NCBI GenBank assembly: GCA_014896635.1
Contig: JADBKA010000034.1
Location: 1 to 29,767, forward strand
DNA from: Ktedonobacteraceae bacterium
GTDB lineage: Bacteria; Chloroflexota; Ktedonobacteria; Ktedonobacterales; Ktedonobacteraceae
Reading direction: 5' to 3'
DNA length: 29,767 bases
The notes under the pieces were generated by a model. It was given only the letters and a program-made list of their open reading frames with translations. It searched no databases and was not told the DNA's origin. The position numbers were made by a program, and so were the translations under genes. Of this stretch, positions 14,457 through 23,944 are shown piece by piece; within the stretch, counting starts at the first letter, position 1, and every line of letters starts with the position of its first letter.

Positions 14457-15428
14457 CTACCTGTTCTGCATGCGGATATCAATGTTGCCGCTGCCCGTTT
14501 TGATGAAAAGCGGCGCATGCTGTCCATTCCCAACTGTCGTCTCACGGAATTCATTGTCTACATCACCTGAACCTGTGGTAGTGGTAAGCTGGAAAGAGGA
14601 ATCTTCAGGCAAATTGAGCCTGACATCGCCGCTGCCTGTTTCCATGCGATAGGTGCCGGCTGGATCAAGGCGGCCCGTGAAGTCAATATTGCCACTGCCC
14701 GTCTTCAACACCGACTGCCCTTGTAAGATGGCTCCTTCCATCTCAATATTGCCCGAACCTGCTGTTAAAATCGCCTGCCCGGTCGTATTATTCAGTTTAA
14801 TCTCCCCGCTGCCGGACTGGGCTGTCACCTGGCCGTTGACGTTTTCGATGGTCACATCGCCCGACCCATCGCGAATTTCGAGATTGGTCGTCTCCGGTAC
14901 GGTAATGTCCAGGTCAACGTCGCTCAGGAAATTTCCGCCAGCGTTAGCTGACACTGTAATAGTATCACCTGACTGTGAATAACGAACTGGCGTATCATTG
15001 CTGGAAGTAAGGAAAAACGTATGTTTCGTGCCGTTTACAACAACCGTATTGCTATTCCCGCCTCTGTGAATACGTACATCGCCGCTGCTCTGGTTGACGA
15101 TCAGTCGCGCCACTCCTACGGTATTGAAGGTCTGAGATGCTATTGCCCCGCTACTGCCCAGGCGTGTGCCGAGACCCATTATACCCCCACCGAGCAGCAG
15201 AGCCGCCAGCAGCAGGACAACCAGCCAGACCGGGCCACTCTTGCGCCGACGCCCGACCGGCTGCCCACGCGGCGACTCTGGCCGCAGCTTTTCGCCCCCA
15301 CGCCATGCTGTGCCTGGCTCACCGGAGTAGATCCTCTCTTCGTTCACCGGTCGTACACCCTGCTCCTGCTGCTCGCGCGGGTCGGTGTTCATCCTGCGTT
15401 CGCCGGGAAATTGCTGTTGTGATTGCAT
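14457..15428 (-). CDS. DUF4097-type membrane-anchored beta-repeat protein
   Basis: 323 residues from ATG 15428 (GAGAGG eight bases upstream). A polar, Pro/Arg-rich N-terminal part of about 65 residues is followed by one membrane helix (about 66-87) after RRRKSG, so the C-terminal part is likely extracellular. From about 100 to the end there is a repeated beta pattern in which GSG(D/N/E)(V/I) recurs seven times at roughly 20-residue spacing (GSGDVTI, GSGEIKL, GSGNIEM, GSGNIDF, GSGDVRL and so on), typical of DUF4097 proteins that form right-handed beta-solenoids. Family function is not defined; such proteins are sometimes annotated as putative adhesins. It lies 107 bases after chrA on the same strand. 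Confidence 0.85.
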   Translation of the reverse strand: MQSQQQFPGERRMNTDPREQQEQGVRPVNEERIYSGEPGTAWRGGEKLRPESPRGQPVGRRRKSGPVWLVVLLLAALLLGGGIMGLGTRLGSSGAIASQTFNTVGVARLIVNQSSGDVRIHRGGNSNTVVVNGTKHTFFLTSSNDTPVRYSQSGDTITVSANAGGNFLSDVDLDITVPETTNLEIRDGSGDVTIENVNGQVTAQSGSGEIKLNNTTGQAILTAGSGNIEMEGAILQGQSVLKTGSGNIDFTGRLDPAGTYRMETGSGDVRLNLPEDSSFQLTTTTGSGDVDNEFRETTVGNGQHAPLFIKTGSGNIDIRMQNR

Positions 15429-15535
15429 GTTCGTTGCCTCTCCTGTTTTCCCTTGCGCTCAATATGCTTTTTCTTGAACTCGTCTTTGATACGAAAGAAT
15501 CGCCATCCAGGTTATGCTATTTCAGCCATTTTTCT

Positions 15536-16780
15536 TTACAACAGGCTCACAACTCCACCGAGCAGCGCCGAGAACAGCACAACCAGCCAGGGAGGCAACT
15601 TCCAGACCATGAGCAGGGCAAAGGCTACCAGCACCAGCACAAAATCCAGAGGCGCATGCACCGCGCTGGTCCAGATAGGCTGGTAGAGCGCAGCCAGCAG
15701 GATGCCAACCACAGCGGCATTGACGCCACGCAGTGCCGCCTGAAAAGCACTGAGAACACGCAGGCGATCCCAGAAGGGCAGGATGCCTATGACAAGCAGG
15801 AAGGATGGCAGAAAGATAGCAACAAGCGCAATGGCAGCGCCCAACCAGCCATTGGGCGCCTGATTCATCACTGTCCCCAGATAAGCTGAGAAGGTGAAAA
15901 GAGGTCCGGGGACTGCCTGCGCCGCTGCATAACCAGTAATAAACTGATCATTGCTCAACCAGCCAGGCGGCACCACTTCGCGCTGCAACAGCGGCAGCAC
16001 TACATGCCCCCCGCCAAAAACCAGCGAGCCAACACGGAAAAAGCTGTCAAAAAGCGCCAGGGCCTGTACATGAAAGATAAGACGCAGCAGCGGCAAGCCA
16101 AATAACAATCCGAAAAAGAGTATCCAGCAGAGGAGCGCCAGCCAGCGCGGCACCGCCAGCGCAACAGATGACGGCCTGGATGCTGGTAACTCACGAAAAA
16201 GCAGCCAGCCTGCCAGTCCGGCTATTGCCAGAATAACGATCTGCGCGACGGCGACAGGCCAGAGCAGCGCGACTATCGCAGCAAGTATGGCAATGGTCGC
16301 GCGCTGACGATCAGGACACAGGCTGGTTGCCATACCCCAGACTGCCTGCGCCACGACAGCGACCGCGACGATCAGCAGCCCGTGCAGCCAGCCGGCATTC
16401 GCTACGCTCTGCAAACCATTCGTGGCATAGGCGAAAACAGTGAGCGCGATAGCCGAAGGTAGCGTGAAGCCGAGCCAGGCCGCGAGCGCACCGGGCAGCC
16501 CGGCGCGCGCAATGCCCAGTGCGATGCCCACCTGACTGCTGGCCGGTCCCGGCAAAAACTGGCAGAGCGCCACCAGATCAGCAAACGCATGCTCGTCCAG
16601 CCATTTGCGGCGCACTATGATCTCCTGCCGGAAATAGCCTAGATGCGCAATTGGACCGCCAAAAGATGTGATGCCGAGCCGCGTGAACACGCCAAGCACT
16701 TCGAGAAACGTTCCCGCCGGTCGCGCCTGCTCTTGCACCTGCTCTTGCACCGGCGCGCGCTCCTGTCCTTCAGTGCTCAT
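15536..16780 (-). CDS. chrA: Chromate transporter, CHR family, long form
   Basis: 414 residues, with ten or more hydrophobic segments arranged as two homologous halves, as in long-chain ChrA proteins. Hallmarks are FTRLGITSFGGPIAHLGYF (32-50) and LCQFLPGPASSQVGIALG in the first half, and FRVGSLVFGGGHVVLPLLQ and AAAQAVPGPLFTFSAYLG in the second. The family exports chromate (possibly other oxyanions) across the cytoplasmic membrane. The start overlaps the stop of the upstream hydrolase in an ATGA (16780-16777), indicating translational coupling. The N-terminal 22 residues are Gln/Glu-rich. No chrB regulator is visible, so regulation by chromate is not evident. Confidence 0.92.
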   Translation of the reverse strand: MSTEGQERAPVQEQVQEQARPAGTFLEVLGVFTRLGITSFGGPIAHLGYFRQEIIVRRKWLDEHAFADLVALCQFLPGPASSQVGIALGIARAGLPGALAAWLGFTLPSAIALTVFAYATNGLQSVANAGWLHGLLIVAVAVVAQAVWGMATSLCPDRQRATIAILAAIVALLWPVAVAQIVILAIAGLAGWLLFRELPASRPSSVALAVPRWLALLCWILFFGLLFGLPLLRLIFHVQALALFDSFFRVGSLVFGGGHVVLPLLQREVVPPGWLSNDQFITGYAAAQAVPGPLFTFSAYLGTVMNQAPNGWLGAAIALVAIFLPSFLLVIGILPFWDRLRVLSAFQAALRGVNAAVVGILLAALYQPIWTSAVHAPLDFVLVLVAFALLMVWKLPPWLVVLFSALLGGVVSLL

Positions 16781-17694
16781 GCCTCAGCCTGGTCCTTCTC
16801 ACCTTCTTCACTGCCAGCCAGGAACTCCAGCATATAGCGGTTCACCAGATCCGGCTGTTCCTGCTGCACCCAGTGGCCGCTATCGGCAATGCGCCTGATC
16901 TGGATAGCGGGAACCCATCGTTCAAGACCGTAGGTCATCTCGATGCCCAGGGCTACATCCTGCTCCCCCCAGATGAGCAGCGTGGGCGCTTTCACCTGCC
17001 TGTTCGGATCACCGCTCGCGCTCGTATTCCCCGCACGAGGCAGAAGACGACGGAAGAAAGCGCGATAGTAGTTCAGCGCCGCTGTCAGTGTACCGGGTTT
17101 GCTCATGGCTTCACGGTAGCGCGCCAGCACTTCCGGGGGAAAAGCCGCTTTCTGTACCGCCGTCGTGTGCAGCATGCGCCCGATTAACTCGGCCTGATTA
17201 CGTCCAAGTAGATATTCGGGCAGCCAGGGGACCTGGAAAGAGAGAATGTACCAGCTTTTGCGCATCTGTTTCCATGTGCGTATCTCGCGCATAAAGGTCC
17301 AGGGTGGTGGGGCATTCATCCCGATCAACCGTTCAGTCATCTGTGGATAGCGCAGCGCGAACTGCCAGGCGAGCGCCCCGCCCCAGTCGTGGCCCACGAT
17401 CACCGCTTGCTGCCGGCCCAGTCCTGTGATCAGCCCGGCGATGTCAGCCAGCAGCGTGGGGACATCATAGCCGGAGCGCGGTTTATCGCTGTCATTGTAG
17501 CCGCGCAGGTCGGGAGCAACGGCGGTATAGCCGTGTTCGGCCAGGAAGGGTATCTGATAGCGCCAGCTATACCAGAATTCGGGAAAGCCGTGCAGCAGCA
17601 CGACCAGCGGTCCCTCACCCTGGATGACATAGTGCATACGAATACCGTTGGTGATGATATCGCGGTGTTGCCAGGTTTCGGCTGTCGTCGTCAT
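16777..17694 (-). CDS. Alpha/beta hydrolase, epoxide-hydrolase-like
   Basis: 305 residues. The oxyanion motif HGFPEFWYSWRYQ (35-47), nucleophile elbow VGHDWGG (100-106, Asp103), acid Asp246 in WGEQD and His274 in SGHWVQQE form the Asp-Asp-His triad of soluble epoxide hydrolases and haloalkane dehalogenases. HGFPE and candidate lid tyrosines (Tyr149; Tyr209/210) favour epoxide hydrolase, which opens epoxides to diols. Fluoroacetate dehalogenase is the main alternative. No signal peptide; cytoplasmic. It lies 12 bases after the GH3 gene and overlaps chrA by four bases, so it is the third gene of a four-gene operon. Confidence 0.88.
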   Translation of the reverse strand: MTTTAETWQHRDIITNGIRMHYVIQGEGPLVVLLHGFPEFWYSWRYQIPFLAEHGYTAVAPDLRGYNDSDKPRSGYDVPTLLADIAGLITGLGRQQAVIVGHDWGGALAWQFALRYPQMTERLIGMNAPPPWTFMREIRTWKQMRKSWYILSFQVPWLPEYLLGRNQAELIGRMLHTTAVQKAAFPPEVLARYREAMSKPGTLTAALNYYRAFFRRLLPRAGNTSASGDPNRQVKAPTLLIWGEQDVALGIEMTYGLERWVPAIQIRRIADSGHWVQQEQPDLVNRYMLEFLAGSEEGEKDQAEA

Positions 17695-17706
17695 AAAAAT
17701 ACTCCA

Positions 17707-19122
17707 TCAAGAGGGGGGTACGGCAGGCATCAGCCCACGCTCCATCTTGAGCGCAATAATGCGGGCAGCAGCTTCGTCGAGACGCGCCTTTGCCAGCTTC
17801 CCATCTTGCAACGCAGTCTTGATGGCCTGAATCACGGCCACCGTCTGATCGCTGCCGGTTGGCCCCAGGATCATATCATTGCCGGCATTGAGCGCCATCA
17901 CAGCGGCCTGCGCCATATCAATCTGCACGCCGTTGATTGCCACGCCTTTCATGTAAAGGGCATCGGTCAGTACCACTCCATCATAGCCAAATTCCTTGCG
18001 CAGAATATCGGTCATGAAGATACGAGAAAGCTCAGCCGGGTAGACCGGATCAATGGCAGGCATCAATACGTCGGTTGGCATAATCATGCCCGGCCTTTCC
18101 AGCATATCAGGCGACTGAACAAAGTATTTGTAAGGAGCCAGCTCGACGGCATAAAGCTGTTCCTTTGTCCGGTTGATCACTGGCAGAGCCTTATGTGCAT
18201 CTATCGAAGCAGCGCCCAGGCCGGGATAGTGCTTGATGCAGGCGATCACACCATTGCGCTGCATCGCCTTCATATACGCCCCGGCATATTTAATCACCGA
18301 ATCGACACTGTAGCCAAAGGTGCGTGTCACCAGGTCATAGCCGGGGACCAGCTGGACGTCCACGTCGGGTGCAAGATTGACGTTGATGCCGAGCGAGAGC
18401 AGTTCGCGCGCCACGCGCTGGCCTTCGCGGATCGCTACGTTGGCATCGCCGGTATTGTAGATATCGGTTGCCGACATACGCGGGGGATAAATGTTCCGTA
18501 GGCGATGCACATACGGTCCGCCTTCCTCATCGGCAGCGACCAGCAGAGGGAGACGCGCATGCTTCTGCATTTCGGCAATATCATGCTTTGTCTGCTCCAG
18601 CGTCTTCATCTGGAACTCGTACATAATGACGCCGCCGGCATGCAGATTGCTGATCATGTTGTCGAGATCGGGAGAATAATATTCATCGGCATATTCGACC
18701 ATGATGAGCTGGCCGATCTCTTCATCAAGCGTCATGCGCGACACGTACAGGCTGGCGAGCTGCCGGTATTTCAGATGACTGCTAAGACGGTGCAGTGCAT
18801 CAATCTGCGCGTCGTTGAGAGGCGGCTGCACAAAAGGACCGGCGCTGGCGGGAGCGTTTTGATTTTGTGAAGTGTTGAGCGCGGGTCCACTGTACAGGAA
18901 ACGCAGCCCTGCCAGTCCACCGGCAATAATGAGAATCGCCAGCAGCACCAGTACCACAGCCATTCTGATGCGGTCAGCCCGGTACCGGGGGCGTTTGGGG
19001 GCGGGAGGCGTCGCATGAGGGAGAGGAGCCATGCCCGGCGAAGACGCCGCAGGCAGAGGAGAGGTGGGAATGTCTTCTATTGCCTGCCCCTCTCCTGAAG
19101 GCTGCCGATCTTTGATTGCCAT
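17707..19122 (-). CDS. Membrane-anchored GH3 glycosidase, NagZ-like
   Basis: 471 residues. A polar N-terminus of about 50 residues, one membrane helix (53-76) and then an extracytoplasmic GH3 (alpha/beta)8 barrel. The family strands are clear: IGQLIMVEY, GGVIMYEF, PLLVAADEEGG (192-202) and LAPDVDV (250-256). In the region KHYPGLGAASIDAH (297-310) the general-acid dyad of NagZ-type enzymes is kept (Asp308, His310), but the usual PGHG is PGLG. The nucleophile is Asp387 in GVVLTDALYM. NagZ-type enzymes release beta-N-acetylglucosamine from muropeptides or other glycans. There is no C-terminal second domain, which fits the NagZ group. GAGGAG six bases before the ATG; 10 bases after the MDR gene. 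Confidence 0.88.
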   Translation of the reverse strand: MAIKDRQPSGEGQAIEDIPTSPLPAASSPGMAPLPHATPPAPKRPRYRADRIRMAVVLVLLAILIIAGGLAGLRFLYSGPALNTSQNQNAPASAGPFVQPPLNDAQIDALHRLSSHLKYRQLASLYVSRMTLDEEIGQLIMVEYADEYYSPDLDNMISNLHAGGVIMYEFQMKTLEQTKHDIAEMQKHARLPLLVAADEEGGPYVHRLRNIYPPRMSATDIYNTGDANVAIREGQRVARELLSLGINVNLAPDVDVQLVPGYDLVTRTFGYSVDSVIKYAGAYMKAMQRNGVIACIKHYPGLGAASIDAHKALPVINRTKEQLYAVELAPYKYFVQSPDMLERPGMIMPTDVLMPAIDPVYPAELSRIFMTDILRKEFGYDGVVLTDALYMKGVAINGVQIDMAQAAVMALNAGNDMILGPTGSDQTVAVIQAIKTALQDGKLAKARLDEAAARIIALKMERGLMPAVPPS

Positions 19123-19132
19123 AGCACGCTCC

Positions 19133-20848
19133 TCATTTTCTGCGTTTTGTGCGAGGTGGCCGGGACGATACTTTAACGGTGTACGGTGTCTCTTCCTGTA
19201 ATAACGCTTGAGCCGGAGCTTCTGTCACAGTGTCACGTTCACCGGTTACTTGCTCTTCATATTGCTCGCGTTGCTCCTGTTCTTCATGTTGTCCTGTCTG
19301 ATTATTATGCTTCTCCTGATGTTGCTCATGCCCATGCCGTTCGTTCGATACGTCAGGCAAAGATGGCTGAGGAGCCTGCTCAACCGGCGCCGTTGTGACA
19401 ACTTCTGCTGCTTCGTTGCCGGCGCTGCTGGTTACTGCATGCCTGCTTTCAGGTGTCTCAGCAGTAGGAGCGGCGGCAGCCGGGATGCTTCTCGGCGCAG
19501 GCTCAAACATGTCAGCATCACCCTCGTCCTCCTCTAATTGGGCATAGCGACGAGAAAGTGCAGCGGGCTGCATCATGGCGGTGGCACGGGGTCTGCGCGC
19601 AGAGGCGCGGACATTCGGCACTACCGATGCTGGCAGGAGCGAATAATCAAAGAGCACCTTGATCGCCCGGCTTTCCATCTTGCGAGCGGCTGCATAGAGA
19701 GCCTCACGATAGTGATTCAAAGCGAAACGGTGCGTGATCAATTGTTCAGGATGGATCAATCCTTTCACAATCATCTCTTCAACGATGCTGAAGGTTGAGC
19801 GTGGCCGATTTGATTCGGTAGTTGCCCCTGTTTCCAGGCCATGACTACAAGAACCGATGAGATTGACCTCACGATACCAGAGTGGAGTCAGGTCAATGTG
19901 AATATAATGGAGATTGAGGCCCACCAGCACAATTGTCGCGCCGGCCCGCGCCCAGCGCAGCGTATGGTGCAGCGTCTGCTGCTTCCCAACGGTATCATAG
20001 ATGACATCATAGCCGCCGAACAGCATTTTATTGCCGAGCGGGCCACGATAGAGATGGGCCTGCGTCGCCCGTTGCACTCCTCCGTAGCTATCCTGCGGAT
20101 AGATGATATGAGCCGCGCCCATGCGTGTAGCCTGTTCTACCTGAAAGGGATGGCGGGCCAGAACGCTCACCTCAACCTGCGGCACAAGCGCACGGACGAT
20201 CTGCAATGTCAACAGGCCAATCGTTCCCGCGCCGACGATCAGCACACGATCACCGGGCAGGGGAAGGCGGCGCAGCACTGCATGGAGAGCCGTTGCAGAC
20301 GGTTCAAGCATCACCGCCTGTTCATCGCTCAGGTCCGGCATCACACGATAGAGACGGCACTCGTGCAGCAGCAGCTCCTCACTCCAACCCCCACCAAGCT
20401 GCTGAGGAGTGGCAAAGATGCCTCGCTCACAGAGATTGTAGTGACCGGTTGAGCACGAAGAACAGAGGGACTGCGCGCCGTCGGAGAGGCAGTTCGGTCC
20501 CCATTGGAGCACCACGCGATCACCCACTCGCAGGTGCCGTACGTCCTCGCCAATCTCGATGACTTCACCTACCAGTTCATTGCCAGGAAATATGCGCCTG
20601 CTATCAGGCAGTGCAGCAGGAGCTACGCGGAAATCGCCACCATCAAACACCAGGTGCAAATCATTACCGCCGATGCCGGCCAGCCGGTTGCGTACCCGCA
20701 CCCAGTTCGTGGTAAGCAGAGCCTGGCGCGGAACGTTCTGCACCTGTAACGGGGCGAAAGAAGCAAAGTGCGCTTTTCGCCAGACGTAGCTCAGCAATTT
20801 TGTCAGGAAGACCCGTCCGGGGTCGAGGTCGATAGTTGAGGTCCACAT
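19133..20848 (-). CDS. Medium-chain (MDR) dehydrogenase lacking catalytic zinc ligands, with long disordered tail
   Basis: 571 residues from ATG 20848 (GGAG six bases upstream); GTG 20902 and ATG 20860 are longer alternatives. Residues 1-403 form an alcohol-dehydrogenase-like MDR enzyme: GroES-like part with structural-zinc Cys120, 129, 132 and 140, then the nucleotide-binding GAGTIGLL (206-213) and MLEPSATALHA (180-190). The catalytic zinc ligands are changed: the usual GICGxD is GIGGND (Cys to Gly60), and the usual GHE is GNE (His to Asn90); Glu91 and Glu182 remain. Zinc-dependent alcohol oxidation is therefore doubtful. The last ~165 residues are low-complexity, with a His/Gln/Glu-rich stretch (HGHEQHQEKHNNQ). 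First gene of the operon with GH3, hydrolase and chrA. Substrate unknown. Confidence 0.85.
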   Translation of the reverse strand: MWTSTIDLDPGRVFLTKLLSYVWRKAHFASFAPLQVQNVPRQALLTTNWVRVRNRLAGIGGNDLHLVFDGGDFRVAPAALPDSRRIFPGNELVGEVIEIGEDVRHLRVGDRVVLQWGPNCLSDGAQSLCSSCSTGHYNLCERGIFATPQQLGGGWSEELLLHECRLYRVMPDLSDEQAVMLEPSATALHAVLRRLPLPGDRVLIVGAGTIGLLTLQIVRALVPQVEVSVLARHPFQVEQATRMGAAHIIYPQDSYGGVQRATQAHLYRGPLGNKMLFGGYDVIYDTVGKQQTLHHTLRWARAGATIVLVGLNLHYIHIDLTPLWYREVNLIGSCSHGLETGATTESNRPRSTFSIVEEMIVKGLIHPEQLITHRFALNHYREALYAAARKMESRAIKVLFDYSLLPASVVPNVRASARRPRATAMMQPAALSRRYAQLEEDEGDADMFEPAPRSIPAAAAPTAETPESRHAVTSSAGNEAAEVVTTAPVEQAPQPSLPDVSNERHGHEQHQEKHNNQTGQHEEQEQREQYEEQVTGERDTVTEAPAQALLQEETPYTVKVSSRPPRTKRRK

Positions 20849-20902
20849 ACCTCTCTCCATGCGTAGGGAGTCATACCAGTGCTTTTTCTCAAGCGTCGTC
20901 AC

Positions 20903-21019
20903 ACCTGGCAGTGTATCACGTCCGGTTGAAACCGGTCAACATATACAGGACCGGGACCCTCTCCCTTCTCTTCGCCAGGCTGGCGCTTAGTGCAAGAACA
21001 ACCGAGTCATGAGGGGATG
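20903..21019. other. Intergenic stretch upstream of the MDR gene
   Basis: Between the MDR operon and the repeat copy B no ORF or clear promoter is seen. Together with copy B this makes about 359 non-coding bases between the divergent genes starting at 20848 and 21208. Confidence 0.5.
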
Positions 21020-21108
21020 AGGGTCCAGGGGGCGGTCGCCCCCTGGCGGGGCGCGCCCGGGAACACACGGGTCCCCGCGTTGCGGGGAGGTGTCCCCGCT
21101 TTTTCCCC
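21020..21108 (+). repeat. Dispersed GC-rich hairpin repeat, copy B
   Basis: GGGTCC, then a perfect 9-bp stem CCAGGGGGC (21025-21033) and GCCCCCTGG (21038-21046), then CGGGG, a GC-rich middle with a second small hairpin (CCCCGCGTTGCGGGG), and GGTGTCCCC. It has the same motif order as copies A, C and D. Confidence 0.85.
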
Positions 21109-21161
21109 ATTCCCTAAAAGGTGTGTTGAAAAAGCATTAGGAGCAGTCCTCTCTCTTTTGA

Positions 21162-21170
21162 TGTTATAAT
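21162..21170 (+). promoter_or_regulatory. Extended -10 promoter of fumC
   Basis: TGT followed by TATAAT (21165-21170), 38 bases before ATG 21208. No consensus -35. Because this promoter overlaps the earlier in-frame ATG at 21172, that ATG cannot be the start. Confidence 0.6.
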
Positions 21171-21207
21171 TATGGATGTAGAGCGTGCTCGAAGAGGAGA
21201 GAATAGT

Positions 21208-22611
<1,404 letters not shown>

Positions 22612-22622
22612 AGAGCAAAAGT

Positions 22623-22672
22623 GGAGGTCCGGGGGTTCGGCATGCCTCCTGGCGGGATTTGGGGTGTCCCCA
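22623..22672 (+). repeat. Dispersed GC-rich hairpin repeat, copy C
   Basis: GGAGGTCC, an imperfect stem-loop ending CCTCCTGGCGGG, then GGGGTGTCCCC. It begins 12 bases after the fumC stop codon. It is the most degenerate of the four copies in its stem. Confidence 0.8.
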
Positions 22673-22693
22673 GAGGCGTTAACTTAGCAGAAA

Positions 22694-22766
22694 GGGGGTC
22701 CAGGGGGGCTTTGCCCTCCCTGGCGGGGCTTGCGGGTCCCCACAAAGTGGGGTGGGTGTCCCCAAA
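22694..22766 (+). repeat. Dispersed GC-rich hairpin repeat, copy D
   Basis: GGGGGTCC, stem CCAGGGGGGC with GCCCTCCCTGG (one bulge), CGGGG, a small GTCCCCAC/GTGGGG hairpin, and GGTGTCCCC. It is in the same orientation as copy C, about 20 bases downstream of it. Confidence 0.85.
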
Positions 22767-22797
22767 TAATCATCATTGAAATGGATTTGATATAACT

Positions 22798-22834
22798 CGC
22801 TCTACTGGCGAGATTCTCTCTCGCCAGTAGAGCG
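22798..22834. terminator. Perfect 16-bp hairpin between convergent genes
   Basis: CGCTCTACTGGCGAGA (22798-22813) pairs with 22819-22834, 5-base loop. It lies between the ends of fumC and the small gene at 22841. There is no clear T-run, so it is likely a bidirectional 3'-end structure. Confidence 0.6.
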
Positions 22835-22840
22835 AACTGA

Positions 22841-23044
22841 TTACTCCTCCGGGGGACACTGCTCCAGTTCCCGATTCACCGTATTCAGCGCATCTTGCAG
22901 GCTTTTTATCATATCGACCGTCACGACAGGATTTTCAAAATTTTCAAGCTCTTCCTCGCGCAATTCTTTCAACGCTCGTATTTCTCCTGTCAGATGACTG
23001 TGCAGGCGGCGTAGATGTTTGCATCTATCAGTAGCGTTTTGCAT
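22841..23044 (-). CDS. Small helical protein, 67 residues
   Basis: The start at 23044 is preceded by GAGGAG with a six-base spacer, an excellent ribosome site. The product (MQNATDRCKHLRRLHSHLTG...) is charged, Leu/Glu-rich and predicted to be almost entirely two alpha-helices, with a possible helical hairpin around NPVVTVDM (38-45). No membrane segment and no known motif. It is 27 bases downstream of the SDR gene on the same strand and probably shares its transcript. I do not recognise a family; similar size and layout occur in small regulators or dimeric helical adaptors, but no function is claimed. Confidence 0.75.
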   Translation of the reverse strand: MQNATDRCKHLRRLHSHLTGEIRALKELREEELENFENPVVTVDMIKSLQDALNTVNRELEQCPPEE

Positions 23045-23071
23045 AGTTATCTCCTCTCTATCTGATAGTTA

Positions 23072-23857
23072 CTACTGTGGATTATCGCCCTGGTCCCACC
23101 AGAGTCCCATCCGGGCGCTGGTTCCACCATCGACGTAGAGAATCTGGCCCGCGATGAAATCGGCAGCGTCTGAGACCAGGAAAGCGACGGCAGGAGCGAC
23201 ATCTTCCGGCACGCCTGCGCGTCCATAAGGGACCAGCGTATTGCCGAACTCGCGGCTATAGCCGGGGATATCGTAGTAACGCGGTACTTCGATCACTCCT
23301 GGCGCGACGGCATTGACGCGAATATGCCGGGGAGCCAGTTCGACAGCCAGTTCGCGCGTGAAGGCATTGATCGCGCCTTTGGCGGCAGCATAGACCGAGT
23401 GGCGTGGGAAGCCGGCTCCTCCATGCACTGACGAAATATTCACGATAGCTCCTTTGCCACGCTGGAGCATATACGTTACTGCCTGCTGCGCGCAGAAAAA
23501 ATAGCCGCGCATGTTGAGATTGAAGACCTCGTTGTAAGTCTCTGCGCTGATCTTGAGAAAATCATCGGCGCGAGTCACGCCGCCATTATTCACGAGAACG
23601 TCTAGCCCGCCGAACGCCTGTGCAGCCGTGTCGATCACACGCCGGCACTCGTCGATATGGCTGAGATCTCCCTGTACCGTCAAGGCTTTACCCCCACCAC
23701 GTCGGATCTCGCCAGCAGCTTCCTCGGCGCCTGTTGCGCTGTGCGCGTAGTGCAAAGCAACAATGGCTCCCTGGCGAGCCAGTTCGAGGGCAATCGCCCG
23801 ACCAATGCCCATGCCAGCACCGGTTACAATGGCTATTTTTCCGGCCAGCGTGCTCAT
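23072..23857 (-). CDS. Short-chain dehydrogenase/reductase (FabG / glucose-dehydrogenase-like)
   Basis: 261 residues from ATG 23857, with AAGGA seven bases upstream; this fits the classical SDR N-terminus better than the longer frame. Cofactor motif TGAGMGIG (12-19), NNGG (90-93), Asn114, and catalytic Ser142/143, Tyr156 and Lys160 in SVYAAAK are all present. The C-terminal FIAGQILYVDGGTSARMG is typical. A basic or polar residue follows strand 2 (HYAHS), hinting at NADPH rather than NADH, but this is weak. Family members reduce carbonyls or oxidise sugars and alcohols; the substrate cannot be read here. Followed closely by the 67-residue gene. Confidence 0.92.
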   Translation of the reverse strand: MSTLAGKIAIVTGAGMGIGRAIALELARQGAIVALHYAHSATGAEEAAGEIRRGGGKALTVQGDLSHIDECRRVIDTAAQAFGGLDVLVNNGGVTRADDFLKISAETYNEVFNLNMRGYFFCAQQAVTYMLQRGKGAIVNISSVHGGAGFPRHSVYAAAKGAINAFTRELAVELAPRHIRVNAVAPGVIEVPRYYDIPGYSREFGNTLVPYGRAGVPEDVAPAVAFLVSDAADFIAGQILYVDGGTSARMGLWWDQGDNPQ

Positions 23858-23944
23858 AACAGAATCCTTCCCTCTGTGCTTTCTCAATAGAGCTTGTGGG
23901 AAAGCAGAGAAACTCGTCCTCTGGCTCTCCTGACACTCCTGATA

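Noticed and set aside
17389..18501. 370-residue plus-strand ORF
   Set aside because: It is antisense to the well-supported hydrolase and GH3 genes, His/Gln/Arg-rich without motifs, and arises from the codon bias of the minus-strand genes.
20866..20885. GTCATACCAGTGCTT near the MDR start, similar to the inner palindrome of copy A
   Set aside because: Only a partial match with a gap, no inverted partner and none of the other motifs of the repeat family.
21172..21207. Longer N-terminus for fumarase from ATG 21172
   Set aside because: The ATG lies at the -10 element, upstream of the likely transcription start, and lacks a ribosome site; 21208 has both.
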